From Litoreibacter meonggei (GTDB lineage Bacteria > Pseudomonadota > Alphaproteobacteria > Rhodobacterales > Rhodobacteraceae): a stretch of DNA of 64,000 nt. Both the position numbers and the translations under genes were made by a program. A model generated the notes under the pieces. That model searched no databases. It was not told the DNA's origin and worked only from the letters and a program-made list of their open reading frames with translations. Positions 24,667 through 33,799 of the stretch are shown here, one piece after another. The stretch is taken from NCBI RefSeq assembly GCF_003663885.1, contig NZ_RCCE01000001.1, positions 248,001 to 312,000 of the forward strand, in the 5' to 3' direction. How positions within the stretch are numbered: position 1 is the first letter of the stretch; the number at the start of each line of letters is the position of its first letter.

Positions 24667-26073
24667 ATGAGCAATAAAGATCTGCTGAAGACCATCAAGG
24701 ACGAGGATGTCGAGTATGTCGACATTCGGTTCACCGACCCACGCGGCAAGCTGCAACACGTGACCATCGTCTCCGATCTGGTCGACGAGGATTTTCTGGA
24801 AGAGGGCTTCATGTTTGACGGCTCCTCCATCGCTGGTTGGAAATCCATCGACCAGTCCGACATGAAGCTGATGCCTGACGCATCCTCTGCTTACATGGAC
24901 CCGTTCTACGCTGAAAAAACCATCTGCGTGCACTGCACCGTGGTCGAGCCGGACACGATGGAGCCATATGACCGCGACCCGCGCGGCACCGCCGAGAAGG
25001 CCGAAGCCTATCTGAAAACGACCGGCATCGGTGACATTTCCTACTGGGGTCCGGAAGCCGAATTCTTCCTGTTCGACGACGTGCGCTTCTCTGTTGAAAT
25101 GAACAAAGTGTCGTTCGAAGTCGACGCGCAAGACGCCTCGTGGAATTCCGACGCGGAATACGAAATGGGCAACATGGGCCACCGTCCGGGTATCAAGGGC
25201 GGCTACTTCCCCGTGAACCCGACCGATGCCGCGCAAGACCTGCGGTCCGAAATGCTGTCCACCATGAAGCGCATGGGTATGAAGGTCGACAAGCACCACC
25301 ACGAAGTGGCCTCCTGCCAGCACGAGTTGGGCCTGATCTTTGGCTCACTGGTCCACCAAGCGGACGAGCTGCAAAAATACAAATATGTGATCCACAACGT
25401 AGCCCACGCCTACGGCAAGTCGGCGACCTTTATGCCAAAGCCGATCGCGGGCGATAACGGCACAGGCATGCACGTGAACATGTCGATCTTCAAAGACGGC
25501 AAGCCGCTGTTCTCGGGCGACCAATATGCTGATCTGTCTCAGGAAGCCCTGTATTTCATCGGTGGTATCCTGAAGCACGCCAAAGCGCTGAACGCGATCA
25601 CCAACCCGTCGACCAACTCCTACAAGCGCCTGATCCCGGGCTTTGAGGCGCCGGTTCTGCGTGCGTATTCCGCGCGCAACCGGTCGGGCTGTGTTCGTAT
25701 TCCTTGGGCCGAGAACCCCAAGGCCAAGCGCGTAGAAGCCCGCTTCCCTGATCCGGCAGCCAACCCATACCTGTGCTTCGCAGCGTTGTTGATGGCCGGG
25801 CTTGACGGCATCAAGAACAAAATCGACCCCGGCCCGTCTTCCGACAAAGATCTCTACGATCTGCCACCGGAAGAGCTAGCCGGCATTCCAACAGTTTGCG
25901 GCAGCCTGCGCGAAGCGCTGGACGCGCTGGAAGAGGATCACGAATTCCTGCTGGCCGGTGACGTGTTCACCAAGTCGCAAATCGAGGGGTATATGGAGCT
26001 GAAGTGGGAAGAGGTTTACGCCTACGAGCACACACCGCACCCGATTGAATACAAGCTGTACTATAGCTGCTAG
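24667..26073 (+). CDS. glnA: Glutamine synthetase type I
   Basis: A 468-residue GSI-beta enzyme. Signatures are MFDGSSIAGW near residue 48, the ATP-binding KPIAGDNGTGMHVN, the metal-ligand region NPKAKRVEARFPDP, and DLYDLPPEE, which carries the adenylylation tyrosine. It makes glutamine from glutamate, ammonia and ATP as a dodecamer. It is co-transcribed with glnB, and ends at a terminator. Confidence 0.98.
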   Translation: MSNKDLLKTIKDEDVEYVDIRFTDPRGKLQHVTIVSDLVDEDFLEEGFMFDGSSIAGWKSIDQSDMKLMPDASSAYMDPFYAEKTICVHCTVVEPDTMEPYDRDPRGTAEKAEAYLKTTGIGDISYWGPEAEFFLFDDVRFSVEMNKVSFEVDAQDASWNSDAEYEMGNMGHRPGIKGGYFPVNPTDAAQDLRSEMLSTMKRMGMKVDKHHHEVASCQHELGLIFGSLVHQADELQKYKYVIHNVAHAYGKSATFMPKPIAGDNGTGMHVNMSIFKDGKPLFSGDQYADLSQEALYFIGGILKHAKALNAITNPSTNSYKRLIPGFEAPVLRAYSARNRSGCVRIPWAENPKAKRVEARFPDPAANPYLCFAALLMAGLDGIKNKIDPGPSSDKDLYDLPPEELAGIPTVCGSLREALDALEEDHEFLLAGDVFTKSQIEGYMELKWEEVYAYEHTPHPIEYKLYYSC

Positions 26074-26095
26074 TTCGTAGCGTTCAGAAAATCGG

Positions 26096-26122
26096 AAAAG
26101 GCACCCCAGCGGGTGCCTTTTT
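26096..26122 (+). terminator. Terminator of glnBA
   Basis: AAAGGCACCC and GGGTGCCTTT form a 10-bp stem with loop CAGC, followed by further T residues, 23 bases after glnA. Confidence 0.9.
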
Positions 26123-26135
26123 CTGTTGGTGGTGC

Positions 26136-27143
26136 TTAGCTTGGCAGGCCTTGCATTTCAGTGGCCGCCGGTTCCCCGATACTCGCCTCTCGTGATGCTG
26201 CTTGCTCGTGTCCAGCATCCTCGCGGTCAACCACCGGTTGAGAGTCGATCAAACCCTCAATCGTCGGCGTCGCGTTGAGGGTTGGAGGTGCCACTTGTGC
26301 AATAGACGACGTTGTTTGCTCAGGCGGCACCCCGTCCAGTCGAATTGCGCGGCGTCCGTTGGCCTGCCCTAGACGACCTTTGCCAAGAAGGGTTTTGCGC
26401 CGGTCCCGCACCTGTGTGCGGGCCAATATGCCGTCCGGCAAAGGAATAACCGCGCCGGATTCCAATCCCAAAAGCGTTTTGACCGGGAGTCGCACCGACG
26501 GCAGGTACGCCTCCAGTTTGAGTGCACTATCTTGCAAAATCGCGACCATTGCAGGGTTTACCTGTTTCGACCTCGGCTTTACTTCGACCACGATAGCGGG
26601 AAACATCAACATCGCTTGCCCCGTTTTCAGCCCCGGCCCCAAATCGATAGACATCCGCAGCACGTCATACGCTTTTGCCGACATCGCCAGACTAAGTCCC
26701 GCGCGGTCGGTTTGAGGTGCCCCGCAGGCGAACCCCGCCAACGCAGCGGCATCGTGCCGAACGCCACACAGCTCCGCCAGTTTTGCCACCACTGTCGCAG
26801 CAAAGCCTGAACTAAGCGCCGCATCAATCGCCGTAACAGGCCGATCCACCCGAGGTGCTGCGGAAATACGCCCCAAGGTCTGCTGCTCAATCAGCGCATC
26901 AACCAACACGCCGTCGAACACCAACAATCCCGTCGCCCCGTCAGGCCCCTCAAGGACATGCGGCACGGCGATATCTGGCACCCCTGCGAGGGCCTTGGCT
27001 TGTGGAAGGCACTGCGCCTGCGCATCGCGCACCAAAAGATCAATGCCGTGACCAGTTTTGGCGGGGCCGCGAAGCAAGGTGTCAGCAATGTCTTCCAGCA
27101 GGACATGGCTTGCGCCACGTTTGGGTTTACTGGGGCGCACCAT
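26136..27143 (-). CDS. FliM/FliN-family motor-switch-like protein
   Basis: About 335 residues. The middle part (VDRPVTAIDAALSSGFAATV, quoted in part, then IDLGPGLKTGQAMLMFP) and a C-terminal SpoA domain (SVRLPVKTLLGLESGAVIPL, then LLGKGRLGQANGRRAIRL in part) match the divergent FliM of Rhodobacterales. The last 60 residues are a low-complexity tail. In the flagellar C-ring, FliM binds CheY-P and FliG. No other flagellar gene is in the window, so this copy is separated from its cluster or is a paralogue. The frame opens with TTG at 27173; ATG 27143 is given but neither has a strong ribosome site. Confidence 0.72.
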   Translation of the reverse strand: MVRPSKPKRGASHVLLEDIADTLLRGPAKTGHGIDLLVRDAQAQCLPQAKALAGVPDIAVPHVLEGPDGATGLLVFDGVLVDALIEQQTLGRISAAPRVDRPVTAIDAALSSGFAATVVAKLAELCGVRHDAAALAGFACGAPQTDRAGLSLAMSAKAYDVLRMSIDLGPGLKTGQAMLMFPAIVVEVKPRSKQVNPAMVAILQDSALKLEAYLPSVRLPVKTLLGLESGAVIPLPDGILARTQVRDRRKTLLGKGRLGQANGRRAIRLDGVPPEQTTSSIAQVAPPTLNATPTIEGLIDSQPVVDREDAGHEQAASREASIGEPAATEMQGLPS

Positions 27144-27269
27144 CAGTGCCAACGCGGTATTGGGTCCAGTCAAAGTGTCTGCCTGTACGTTCTCGGTTTA
27201 ATCCCGCACAGATTTGCCCCCAATATGCTGCGATTTGATTAACAGTAACGGCAGCTCTGCAGAAATTCG

Positions 27270-29951
27270 TCAGGCAGCCCGCTCGACACGTACAAGAGGC
27301 AGTTGCACACGGAAGGCCGCGCCACCCTGCCCCGGCACATAGTCCAGCGTACCGCCCAAACGGTGCATAATCTCGCGACTGATCGCCAAGCCAAGCCCCG
27401 CGCTACCCGCCGACGCTTGATCGGTAAGGCGCACGAATTTCTCGAAAACCACTGTCGCGTCTTTCGGAGAAATGCCGAGCCCGTTGTCAATAAAATCAAT
27501 GTCTACGTTGTCAGTAGACTGCGACACGACAATCCGCAGACTGGGCGCATCAGACAGGCAGTATTTCTGCGCGTTGGAGATTAGGTTGATAAACACCTGA
27601 CTAAGACGGTCGGTATCTGTCTTCAGCAACACGCCCTCGTCCTCCACCGTTCGCAGCACCTCAAGCCCGTTCGGTTTAGATGCGTCCAAACCAGCCGATG
27701 ACACCGCGCGGTCCAACAGATCGCGCAGGCTGGCGGTTTGCACGTTTAGCACCACCTGACCATTTTCCAACACGCTCAGGTCCAGCAAATCATCGAGCAG
27801 CCGCGTCAGACGAATACTCTCCTCGTGGATGATGCCCGCGTATCTGGCCTGGGCCTGCTCATCCATGCCGCCTTCCATCAGGAATTCGGAAAACGACCGG
27901 ATCGAAGTCATCGGTGTGCGCAACTCATGGCTGACCTGAGACAGGAACGCATCCTTTTGCACCGAAAGCGCCGTCAATTTTGCATTGGCCTCACGCAGCT
28001 TTCGGGCGGTTTTCTCGACCTCACGCGATTGGGTCTCCAGTTGGCTGGAATATTCCAGCATCTGCGCACTCTCGTCGGCCACTGCCAGCAGGTCTCGTAC
28101 TGTGATAGAGGCCTGCCCATTAATCTGGGCGATCATCGCATGCGCCGTTGCCCCGCCAACGGACCCCGCCAACTCCCGTTCAAGCAAGTTGATGAAATCA
28201 GGGGTCGGATCAGGCAAATACCCCGCCTTGCCCTGCCGCGTCGCCTCGCGTTGGAACAAGGTTTGGGCCTCACGCGCGCCCAGCAACCGCTGCGACATCA
28301 CCAGCAGGTCCTCGGCCTCCGCCTGTCCGCCGGTGGCAGCAACCGCGCCATCGCCACGCTCGAACACGTTTACGAAGGCGGCCCCCTGAAGGCGCTCCAT
28401 CGGGGTTGGGAAAGACACCAAGGAGACGATAACAAAAGCCAGCGTGTTCAGCGAGATGGACCAGAAAATCGAGTGCACCAGCGGGTCCATATCGCTGAAC
28501 CCCAACAATGCCTGAGGGCGCAGCATATCAGCGCCAAACAGACCGTGTTCCAACATCGACACGGGGAACGCACCGATCGCTGGCATGAACAAAGTGTAAA
28601 TCCAAAGCCCGAAGCCGACCAACAGCCCCGCAATCGCCCCGCGCCGCGTGGCACCGCGCCAGAACAATCCGCCGATCAATGCGGGCACCACTTGCGCGAC
28701 ACCTGCGAAGCTGACCAGACCAATCGCCGACAGCGCCGTCGATCCACCAGTGGTGCGATAATAGATATAGCCCAAACCCAGCACAGCCACGATAGATAGG
28801 CGGCGTGACAGCAGCACCACATGGCGCATGTCGCCGGACATCGAAGCCCCCGCGGGGCGAGTATTGAGCCAGATCGGCACCACGATATGGTTCGACACCA
28901 TGGTCGCCAGAGCGATCGAGGCCACGATCACCATTGACGTCGCGGACGAGAACCCGCCGAGGAAGGCGAGCAACGCCAACCCCTCCTGCCCCAGTTGCAG
29001 CGGCAAAGTCAGAACGAACAGGTCGGGATTCGAGCCTGATGGCATAACTGCCAACCCGACAACGGCGATGGGTAGAACGAACAGGCTCATAGCCAGGACG
29101 TAAGCGGGAAAAGCCCAAGCAGCGGTACGCAAGTGCCGCTCGTCCGAGTTCTCCACCACCAAAACCTGAAACATGCGCGGCAGGCAGATCACTGCCGCCG
29201 CGGACAGGAATATCATAGATGTCCATCGGCTGGGGCTGGGCTGCCAATCGGCCACGGCACTGGACTCAATCGCGCGCAAGGTCTCGCTGATCCCGCCCGA
29301 GACGCCCCAGACGACAAAAATTCCCACTGCAAGCAAGGCCACCAACTTCACGATGGCCTCTAGTGCAATGGCGGTGACCACACCGTGGTGACGCTCGTTG
29401 GCATCAAGATTCCGCGTGCCGAAAAAGATTGTGAACAGCGCAAGTCCCGCCGACAGCCAGAACGCGGTGGCATTCAAGTCAGACCCACCGGTCTCGGCGG
29501 AAAAGTCGGAGAACACCGCCACTGACAAGGTCACCGACTGCAATTGCAGCGCGATATATGGCGTGGTCCCCGCGATGGAGAGGACGGTGACGATGACCGC
29601 AATGGCTGGTGACTTTCCATAGCGGCTGGAAATCATGTCCGCGATGGACGTGATCCGCTCCGCCTTGCCGATACGCACGAGCTTGCGCAAAAGCCACCAC
29701 CACGCCAGAAAAACCAAGGTCGGGCCAAGATAGATCGTCAGGTATTCCAACCCTGATCGCGCGGCGTTGCCCACCGCGCCGTAAAATGTCCATGCCGTGC
29801 AGTAGACGCTCAGGGACAGCGTGTAGGTCCAAGGCGAGCGCAGCCAGCGCGATGGCCCGCGCCGCGCACGCTGGTCCGCATAAAAGGCCACGCCAAACAG
29901 CACCATGGTGTAGATCACCGCAACGGTGACAAGGATGTTGAAGCTGACCAT
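27270..29951 (-). CDS. Sodium:solute symporter-sensor histidine kinase fusion (CbrA-like)
   Basis: An 893-residue hybrid. Residues 1-490 form a 13-helix sodium:solute symporter-type domain (VYCTAWTFYGAVGNAARSG, SIADMISSRYG, FFGTRNLDANERHHG). A coiled-coil linker lies near 610-665. A HisKA domain follows with phospho-His675 in SHELRTPMTS, and an HATPase domain with NLISNAQKY, DNGLGIS and GSAGLGLAIS boxes. Family members couple transport or binding of a solute to phosphorylation, as CbrA does with histidine. Unlike many relatives it has no C-terminal receiver; a single-domain receiver is encoded at 30304-30687, two genes upstream in transcription. Its start overlaps the small membrane protein stop by one base. 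Confidence 0.93.
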   Translation of the reverse strand: MVSFNILVTVAVIYTMVLFGVAFYADQRARRGPSRWLRSPWTYTLSLSVYCTAWTFYGAVGNAARSGLEYLTIYLGPTLVFLAWWWLLRKLVRIGKAERITSIADMISSRYGKSPAIAVIVTVLSIAGTTPYIALQLQSVTLSVAVFSDFSAETGGSDLNATAFWLSAGLALFTIFFGTRNLDANERHHGVVTAIALEAIVKLVALLAVGIFVVWGVSGGISETLRAIESSAVADWQPSPSRWTSMIFLSAAAVICLPRMFQVLVVENSDERHLRTAAWAFPAYVLAMSLFVLPIAVVGLAVMPSGSNPDLFVLTLPLQLGQEGLALLAFLGGFSSATSMVIVASIALATMVSNHIVVPIWLNTRPAGASMSGDMRHVVLLSRRLSIVAVLGLGYIYYRTTGGSTALSAIGLVSFAGVAQVVPALIGGLFWRGATRRGAIAGLLVGFGLWIYTLFMPAIGAFPVSMLEHGLFGADMLRPQALLGFSDMDPLVHSIFWSISLNTLAFVIVSLVSFPTPMERLQGAAFVNVFERGDGAVAATGGQAEAEDLLVMSQRLLGAREAQTLFQREATRQGKAGYLPDPTPDFINLLERELAGSVGGATAHAMIAQINGQASITVRDLLAVADESAQMLEYSSQLETQSREVEKTARKLREANAKLTALSVQKDAFLSQVSHELRTPMTSIRSFSEFLMEGGMDEQAQARYAGIIHEESIRLTRLLDDLLDLSVLENGQVVLNVQTASLRDLLDRAVSSAGLDASKPNGLEVLRTVEDEGVLLKTDTDRLSQVFINLISNAQKYCLSDAPSLRIVVSQSTDNVDIDFIDNGLGISPKDATVVFEKFVRLTDQASAGSAGLGLAISREIMHRLGGTLDYVPGQGGAAFRVQLPLVRVERAA

Positions 29952-30295
29952 CAGGGACGGTCCTCGTCGGTCTTGTCACCACCGGATTGATCTGACCCCG
30001 CCAATCCGCGCGCAATCGTGGCGCAAACCGCTATCAGACAGGCCCAGACAAAGAAGAAATAGATCAACCGTAGAGCAGTGGTCCCCGACGCGTTTTCCTC
30101 GCCAGGGGTGCCCAAAATCAGCGCGGGCACGACGAACAAAAACAACCCGGCAATAGGCAACAGTTTTGCCGCATCAATAAGCCGTCGGCGTTGGTAGACA
30201 CGGCGTTCCAGAAACAAGCTGCGGGAGTTGGGGCTGGTCGCCGTCAGCCTGATGCGTCGGCGTCCCTGACCCTTTGGCTCCTCAAGATCGGGCAT
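29951..30295 (-). CDS. Small two-helix membrane protein linked to the symporter-kinase
   Basis: A 114-residue protein with a basic N-terminus (RRRIRLTATS, FLERRVYQRRR) and two hydrophobic helices (LLPIAGLFLFVVPALIL and RLIYFFFVWACLIAVCAT). No enzyme motif is visible. Similar small proteins sit directly in front of symporter-kinase genes in other Rhodobacterales as I recall, like small accessory subunits of solute symporters. The TGATG overlap with the kinase start means translational coupling, supporting an accessory role; this is inference. Confidence 0.75.
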   Translation of the reverse strand: MPDLEEPKGQGRRRIRLTATSPNSRSLFLERRVYQRRRLIDAAKLLPIAGLFLFVVPALILGTPGEENASGTTALRLIYFFFVWACLIAVCATIARGLAGSDQSGGDKTDEDRP

Positions 30296-30303
30296 GGCGG
30301 CGC

Positions 30304-30687
30304 TTAGGACTTATCGACCGAGGCGGCGTATAGCTCGCGCACCTTGCCCAGCATTTCCTCGTTGGAGAAGGGCTTGGTCATAAAATGGCTAACCCCGTAG
30401 CTTTCCGCCAATTCGCGGTCCTTGGTCTGGCCGCGAGCTGTCAGCATCAGGATGGGCAATTCTTTAGTGGTGGCCTCGCTGCGCAAATCGCGCAGGATGT
30501 CAAAACCGCTGCGTCCCGGCAGCATAACGTCCAACACCACCACGTCAGGGGCCACTCGCGCCACAGCTTCAACCGCATCACCGCCCTGAGAATGAATGCG
30601 CACCGTCCAGCCGTCGCGTTCAAGCAGAAAGCTAATGGCTTCGATGATGTTCGGCTCATCTTCGACAAGCAAAACGGTCTTTGACAT
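30304..30687 (-). CDS. Single-domain response regulator
   Basis: A 127-residue receiver domain without output domain. Acidic pair EDE near residues 9-11, phospho-acceptor Asp53 in VVLDVMLPG, the conserved Thr in LMLTARG and Lys in MTKPFS are all present. The start MSKTVLLVED at 30687 is preceded by GGGGAGGAG. It lies eight bases upstream of the small membrane protein gene in the same operon as the symporter-kinase, so it is probably that kinase's partner. With no output domain it must act on another protein or pass phosphate on. Confidence 0.9.
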   Translation of the reverse strand: MSKTVLLVEDEPNIIEAISFLLERDGWTVRIHSQGGDAVEAVARVAPDVVVLDVMLPGRSGFDILRDLRSEATTKELPILMLTARGQTKDRELAESYGVSHFMTKPFSNEEMLGKVRELYAASVDKS

Positions 30688-30764
30688 GCGCCCTACTCCT
30701 CCCCCAAGTTTGGCCGTGTGCACCATTAGGCCCCATTTTCGTCAGTTGTCAAAACGCCACTTCA

Positions 30765-32054
30765 TTATGCTTGCGTTAAAACAGTGGGTTCGCGCCGTGC
30801 ATCGCAATCGCTGCGGGCGCAAATCCTGCACGAACTCCCGACCGGAATCGCGGGGTCATCCTGCTGATCGTCTTGTGCCACAAGCAACATGATGGCGTGA
30901 TAAACTGGCGGGCGGTCAAAACGTAGCGGCCCGGACGGGTGCGCCAACGCCATCGCCGTAAATCGCGCGCCGTCTTCGCCTTCAATCAGCCTGCGGATAG
31001 GAACACCCGGCGCATTCAACGCTGCGTATAACGGCCAGAGCGGGCAACCAGCCCCAAACCAAGGCAGCGCCAAACCGGATGGCGACTTGCGGACCAGCAA
31101 TGCCCCCGCCGCATCACAACTCACCAAGCCGATGTCGGGAATTGTCGCCCCGCGGGGAAGGCTTGCAAGACGGCGGAGCGCGGCCTCCAAGGGAACGCTG
31201 AACCTGCCCGCCAAGGCGGCAGGATCGAAGTTCAACTCATGCGCTGCGGCCTCGAACGCATCGAGCGGCATTGCCAGAGCATCAGCGCTGTAAGTCCTGA
31301 AATACTGTAAAGCCAAGGCGCGAGCTTCGGCGCTGTCAATCTCGGGTAACTGTGTGGCGAGTGCGTGCGGGTCGCCGCCTTCCTCAAGTTCCACCAGATG
31401 ATGACCGCGCGCGTCGAACGCGGCAAAGACGGCCTCCAACGGGGTCGCTCGACCGGTGTCTTTACGCGACAAAACATCCAGATGCGCAGCCATCGAGGCC
31501 GAGCTATCAGCCAACCTGCGGCTTTCGGTGTCTATGTTGGAATAGAACCGCGCCTGCCACTCGGTCCCTAAATCCGGCGTCGCCACAAGGATCGACGCGG
31601 TGGAGCGGATAGCGGACACGGTCGACAGCACCTCATGCATTTTCTCGGACAAGACAGGGTCATGGGTCAGCCGGTCGTTCAGCCCGCCCACGGTTTGCTC
31701 CAGCGCACGCAAACGGCGATGCTGGGCAGTGATCTTCGCCGCCCAGCCGGGGAAACGCGCCACAAGATCGTCGATCTGGTCCAACTCGACCAAGGTGTCC
31801 ACGTCGGACGCGGCGGCATCCTGAAGTTGGGTCACGACCGCGCGCTCCGCCCCTTGGCTCAACGTAGAGGGGTCGATGCCGAGTACCTCTGACAAGGCCA
31901 ACAGGGTTTTGCCACCGATTCTGCGCCGGTTATGTTCGATCAAATTGAGGTAGCTGGCGGATATCCCGATCTGCCGCGCCAAGTCCGCCTGCTTTAGCCC
32001 GCGCATCAGGCGGTGTTCGCGAATTCTGGATCCGGTCAAAGCAGACTTTGGCAT
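30765..32054 (-). CDS. XRE-family short-chain acyl regulator (ScfR/RamB/PrpC-regulator type)
   Basis: A 429-residue regulator. An N-terminal XRE helix-turn-helix (about 8-65, RIREHRLMRGLKQADLARQI in part and SASYLNLIEHNRR) is followed by a long central part and a C-terminal DUF2083-like zone containing the cysteine cluster SSCRICARSDCDARRE. Relatives (RamB, ScfR, MldR-like proteins) sense short-chain acyl-CoA metabolism and bind TTTGCAAA-like sites. It diverges from a LIV-type importer operon, and two TTTACAA sites lie between them, so it probably controls that operon. This link is inference. Confidence 0.88.
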   Translation of the reverse strand: MPKSALTGSRIREHRLMRGLKQADLARQIGISASYLNLIEHNRRRIGGKTLLALSEVLGIDPSTLSQGAERAVVTQLQDAAASDVDTLVELDQIDDLVARFPGWAAKITAQHRRLRALEQTVGGLNDRLTHDPVLSEKMHEVLSTVSAIRSTASILVATPDLGTEWQARFYSNIDTESRRLADSSASMAAHLDVLSRKDTGRATPLEAVFAAFDARGHHLVELEEGGDPHALATQLPEIDSAEARALALQYFRTYSADALAMPLDAFEAAAHELNFDPAALAGRFSVPLEAALRRLASLPRGATIPDIGLVSCDAAGALLVRKSPSGLALPWFGAGCPLWPLYAALNAPGVPIRRLIEGEDGARFTAMALAHPSGPLRFDRPPVYHAIMLLVAQDDQQDDPAIPVGSSCRICARSDCDARREPTVLTQA

Positions 32055-32134
32055 ATGTCCCTCAATACATTGCGGTGGCCTGCCTTTGTTTTCCTGAACG
32101 AATCCAGAGGCTTTCCGCGCTGCGTTGAAAATTA

Positions 32135-32174
32135 GTTTACAATTTCTGCGTATGCAATGTCCATTTGTTTACAA
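32135..32174. promoter_or_regulatory. Paired GTTTACAA sites, candidate operators of the ScfR-type regulator
   Basis: GTTTACAA occurs at 32135-32142 and again at 32167-32174, exactly 32 bases apart (about three helical turns), in the 253-base gap between the regulator and the importer operon. TTTACAA(A/T) differs by one base from the TTTGCAAA half-site described for RamB/ScfR-type regulators. TATGCAAT lies between the two. Nothing else in this gap suggests a gene. Confidence 0.5.
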
Positions 32175-32307
32175 ATTTTCAAAGCGAACCCAATGGCTTG
32201 TTGCGCAATTTACCTTGCCGCCCTGATACTTCGGCAGGCTGGAGAAACAATCCGGCCACGGCGGACTCGGAGGAGGAGGACGCCACAATCACTTAGGGAG
32301 GATTTAA

Positions 32308-33666
32308 ATGTCCAATTCGAACTTCACGCGTCGTGGGTTGCTCAAGACGTCTGCAATGGCAGGCGGCGCGCTGGCGGCACCAACACTCTTTGACGGCTCT
32401 GTCTGGGCCGATGGCCATTCCGGCTACCTTAACGCACCAACCGGCTCCACGGTCACGCTGGGCTTCAACGTACCACAGTCCGGCCCTTACGCCGACGAAG
32501 GTGCAGACGAGCTGCGCGCCTACGAGCTGGCAGTCGAGCACCTGAACGGTGGCGGCGACGGCGGCATGATGAGCACGTTCTCGTCCAAAGTCCTGCAAGG
32601 CAATGGCATCCTCGGCAAGAAAGTCGAGTTTGTAACTGGCGACACACAGACCAAATCTGACGCAGCCCGCGCATCGGCCAAGTCGATGATCGAAAAAGAC
32701 GGCGCGGTGATGATTACCGGCGGCTCGTCCTCCGGCGTGGCTGTGGCTGTGCAAGGTCTGTGTCAGGAAGCTGGCGTGATCTTCATGGCAGGTCTGACCC
32801 ACTCCAACGACACAACCGGTAAAGACAAGAAAGCCAACGGCTTCCGTCACTTCTTTAACGGGTACATGTCTGCTGCGGCTTTGGCACCAGTGCTGCAAGC
32901 GCGTTACGGCTCCGACCGGACAGCTTACCACCTGACTGCTGACTACACATGGGGCTGGACGCAGCAGGAATCCATCCAAGCTGCAACCGAAGCTCTGGGT
33001 TGGAAGACTGCAAACAACGTCCTGACACCGCTGGCAACAACGGACTTCTCGTCCTACGTCGCACCGGTTCTGAACTCCGGCGCAGACGTTCTGGTTCTGA
33101 ACCACTACGGCGGCAACATGGTGAACTCGCTGACATCCGCAGTCCAGTTCGGTCTGCGTGAAAAGCAGGTGAACGGCAAAGACTTCGAAATCGTTGTTCC
33201 ATTGTACTCCCGCCTGATGGCGAAAGGTGCTGGCGAAAACGTTAAAGGCATCTTCGGCTCCACCAACTGGCACTGGTCGCTGACCGACGAAGGCTCCAAA
33301 GCATTCGTTAAGTCCTTCGGCGAAAAGTACGGCTTCCCACCCAGCCAGGCAGCGCACACCTGCTACGTGCAAACCATGCTCTACGCTGATGCGGCGGAAC
33401 GTGCAGGCACGTTCAACCCATGTGGCATCGTAGAAGCCCTCGAAGGCTTCAAGTTCGATGGCTTGGGCAACGGCCCGACCGAGTACCGTGCGGAAGACCA
33501 CCAGTGCTTCAAAGACGTTCTGGTCGTGAAGGGTAAAGACAACCCGACATCCGAGTTCGACCTTCTGGAAATCGTGGAAATCACCCCACGTGCACAGGTT
33601 GAGTACGCGGTTGACCACCCAATGTTCGCCGGTGGCGAACTGGGTAAATGCAACCCCGGCGCATAA
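32308..33666 (+). CDS. LIV-type ABC importer, substrate-binding protein (Tat signal)
   Basis: A 452-residue periplasmic protein of the Peripla_BP_6 (LivJ/UrtA/AmiC) class. The N-terminus carries a twin-arginine signal TRRGLLKTS with cleavage near SVWADG. The core begins VTLGFNVPQSGPYADEG, and GGSSSGVAVAV and the ADYTWGWTQQES region are typical. This subgroup binds amides, urea, short acids or amino acids; the ligand is unknown. Tat export implies folding before transport. It opens a complete five-gene importer operon and has GGGAGGA before its start. Confidence 0.9.
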   Translation: MSNSNFTRRGLLKTSAMAGGALAAPTLFDGSVWADGHSGYLNAPTGSTVTLGFNVPQSGPYADEGADELRAYELAVEHLNGGGDGGMMSTFSSKVLQGNGILGKKVEFVTGDTQTKSDAARASAKSMIEKDGAVMITGGSSSGVAVAVQGLCQEAGVIFMAGLTHSNDTTGKDKKANGFRHFFNGYMSAAALAPVLQARYGSDRTAYHLTADYTWGWTQQESIQAATEALGWKTANNVLTPLATTDFSSYVAPVLNSGADVLVLNHYGGNMVNSLTSAVQFGLREKQVNGKDFEIVVPLYSRLMAKGAGENVKGIFGSTNWHWSLTDEGSKAFVKSFGEKYGFPPSQAAHTCYVQTMLYADAAERAGTFNPCGIVEALEGFKFDGLGNGPTEYRAEDHQCFKDVLVVKGKDNPTSEFDLLEIVEITPRAQVEYAVDHPMFAGGELGKCNPGA

Positions 33667-33686
33667 GCTAGTCTAAGCGACACGAC

Positions 33687-33725
33687 GCCGGGGCTTGCTC
33701 TTTCCAAAAGAGTGCGGGCCCCGGC
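33687..33725 (+). terminator. Hairpin after the binding-protein gene
   Basis: GCCGGGGC and GCCCCGGC form a perfect 8-bp outer stem, with an inner CTCTT/AAGAG stem. It starts 21 bases after the stop codon and lacks a T-tract, fitting an mRNA-protecting or attenuating element that keeps binding-protein mRNA in excess over permease mRNA. Confidence 0.6.
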
Positions 33726-33799
33726 ACCCCCCTGCCCACTTGGGCCGCACACGCGGCACAGGTTTCGGCAAGATCACCCCAACAGGCGAGACGGGAACG

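Noticed and set aside
32293-33618. 441-residue antisense frame to the LIV binding protein
   Set aside because: Exact shadow of the binding-protein gene; His/Val/Gly-rich composition and no family likeness.
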